Of a DNA stretch of 5,637 nt, positions 5,620-5,637 are shown in pieces. The stretch lies in NCBI GenBank assembly GCA_949286815.1, contig CASEEB010000227.1, positions 1 to 5,637 on the forward strand, given 5' to 3'. This stretch comes from an uncultured Eubacteriales bacterium (lineage in GTDB: Bacteria; Bacillota; Clostridia; Oscillospirales; CAG-272). The position numbers and the translations under genes are program-made. Each line of letters starts with the position of its first letter. The stretch's first letter is position 1. The notes under the pieces are model-generated. The model did not search any database. It worked only from the letters and a program-made list of their open reading frames with translations, and had not been told where the DNA came from.

Positions 5620-5637
5620 CTACTTTCTGAATATTTT

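Larger units (their letters stand above)
4462..5637 (-). mobile_element. IS5-family (IS5-group) insertion sequence
   Basis: The element is defined by its single intact IS5-type transposase gene on the minus strand. The exact ends are not proven. AAAATATCA at 4462-4470 and the minus-strand sequence AAAATATTCA at 5637-5628 are similar and point outward, so they may be part of the terminal inverted repeats. The match is short and imperfect, and the right repeat may continue past the window. No target-site duplication can be tested because the right flank is absent. It lies downstream of and convergent with the lipoprotein gene, in a non-coding gap, so it does not disrupt a gene seen here. Confidence 0.65.

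Overview
The window looks like a piece of a Firmicutes genome, most likely an uncultured gut-type Clostridia (inferred). The evidence is strong AGGAGG-type ribosome binding sites, mixed AT/GC coding sequence with many ATA codons, a lipoprotein with a Clostridia-style Thr/Glu/Gly/Ser-rich linker, and compact co-directional genes with short hairpins between them. No rRNA, tRNA or CRISPR array was seen.

Layout, left to right. Bases 2-67 are the 3' end of an unidentified plus-strand gene. A GrpB/UPF0157-family gene (97-624) and a short GH42/GH14-like TIM-barrel protein (660-1970) follow with gaps of about 30 nt, so the three probably form one transcript. A 217-nt spacer (1971-2187) holds several inverted repeats, an exact 15-bp tandem repeat and a 13-bp hairpin just before a very good ribosome binding site. 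It leads into a 680-residue exported lipoprotein (2188-4230) with an N-terminal LamG-like beta-sandwich region and a C-terminal GH99/WbsX-like TIM barrel. A probable terminator closes this gene. The gap from 4231 to 4526 also holds a hairpin-rich block that looks like a dispersed intergenic repeat. The rest is an IS5-group insertion sequence on the minus strand (transposase 4527-5582), whose upstream end reaches or passes the window end.

How the genes may work together (inference): a lipid-anchored glycan-binding or glycan-cleaving protein at the cell surface could release oligosaccharides that a cytosolic GH42-like enzyme processes further. No transporter or regulator is visible here, and neither enzyme's substrate can be read from sequence. 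The GrpB-like protein has no obvious link to glycans. The most novel-looking parts are the two unusual glycosidase-like proteins, the structured leader between them, and the punctuated hairpin repeat beside the IS. The window begins mid-gene and ends inside or at the edge of an IS, which would fit a contig broken at a repeated element.
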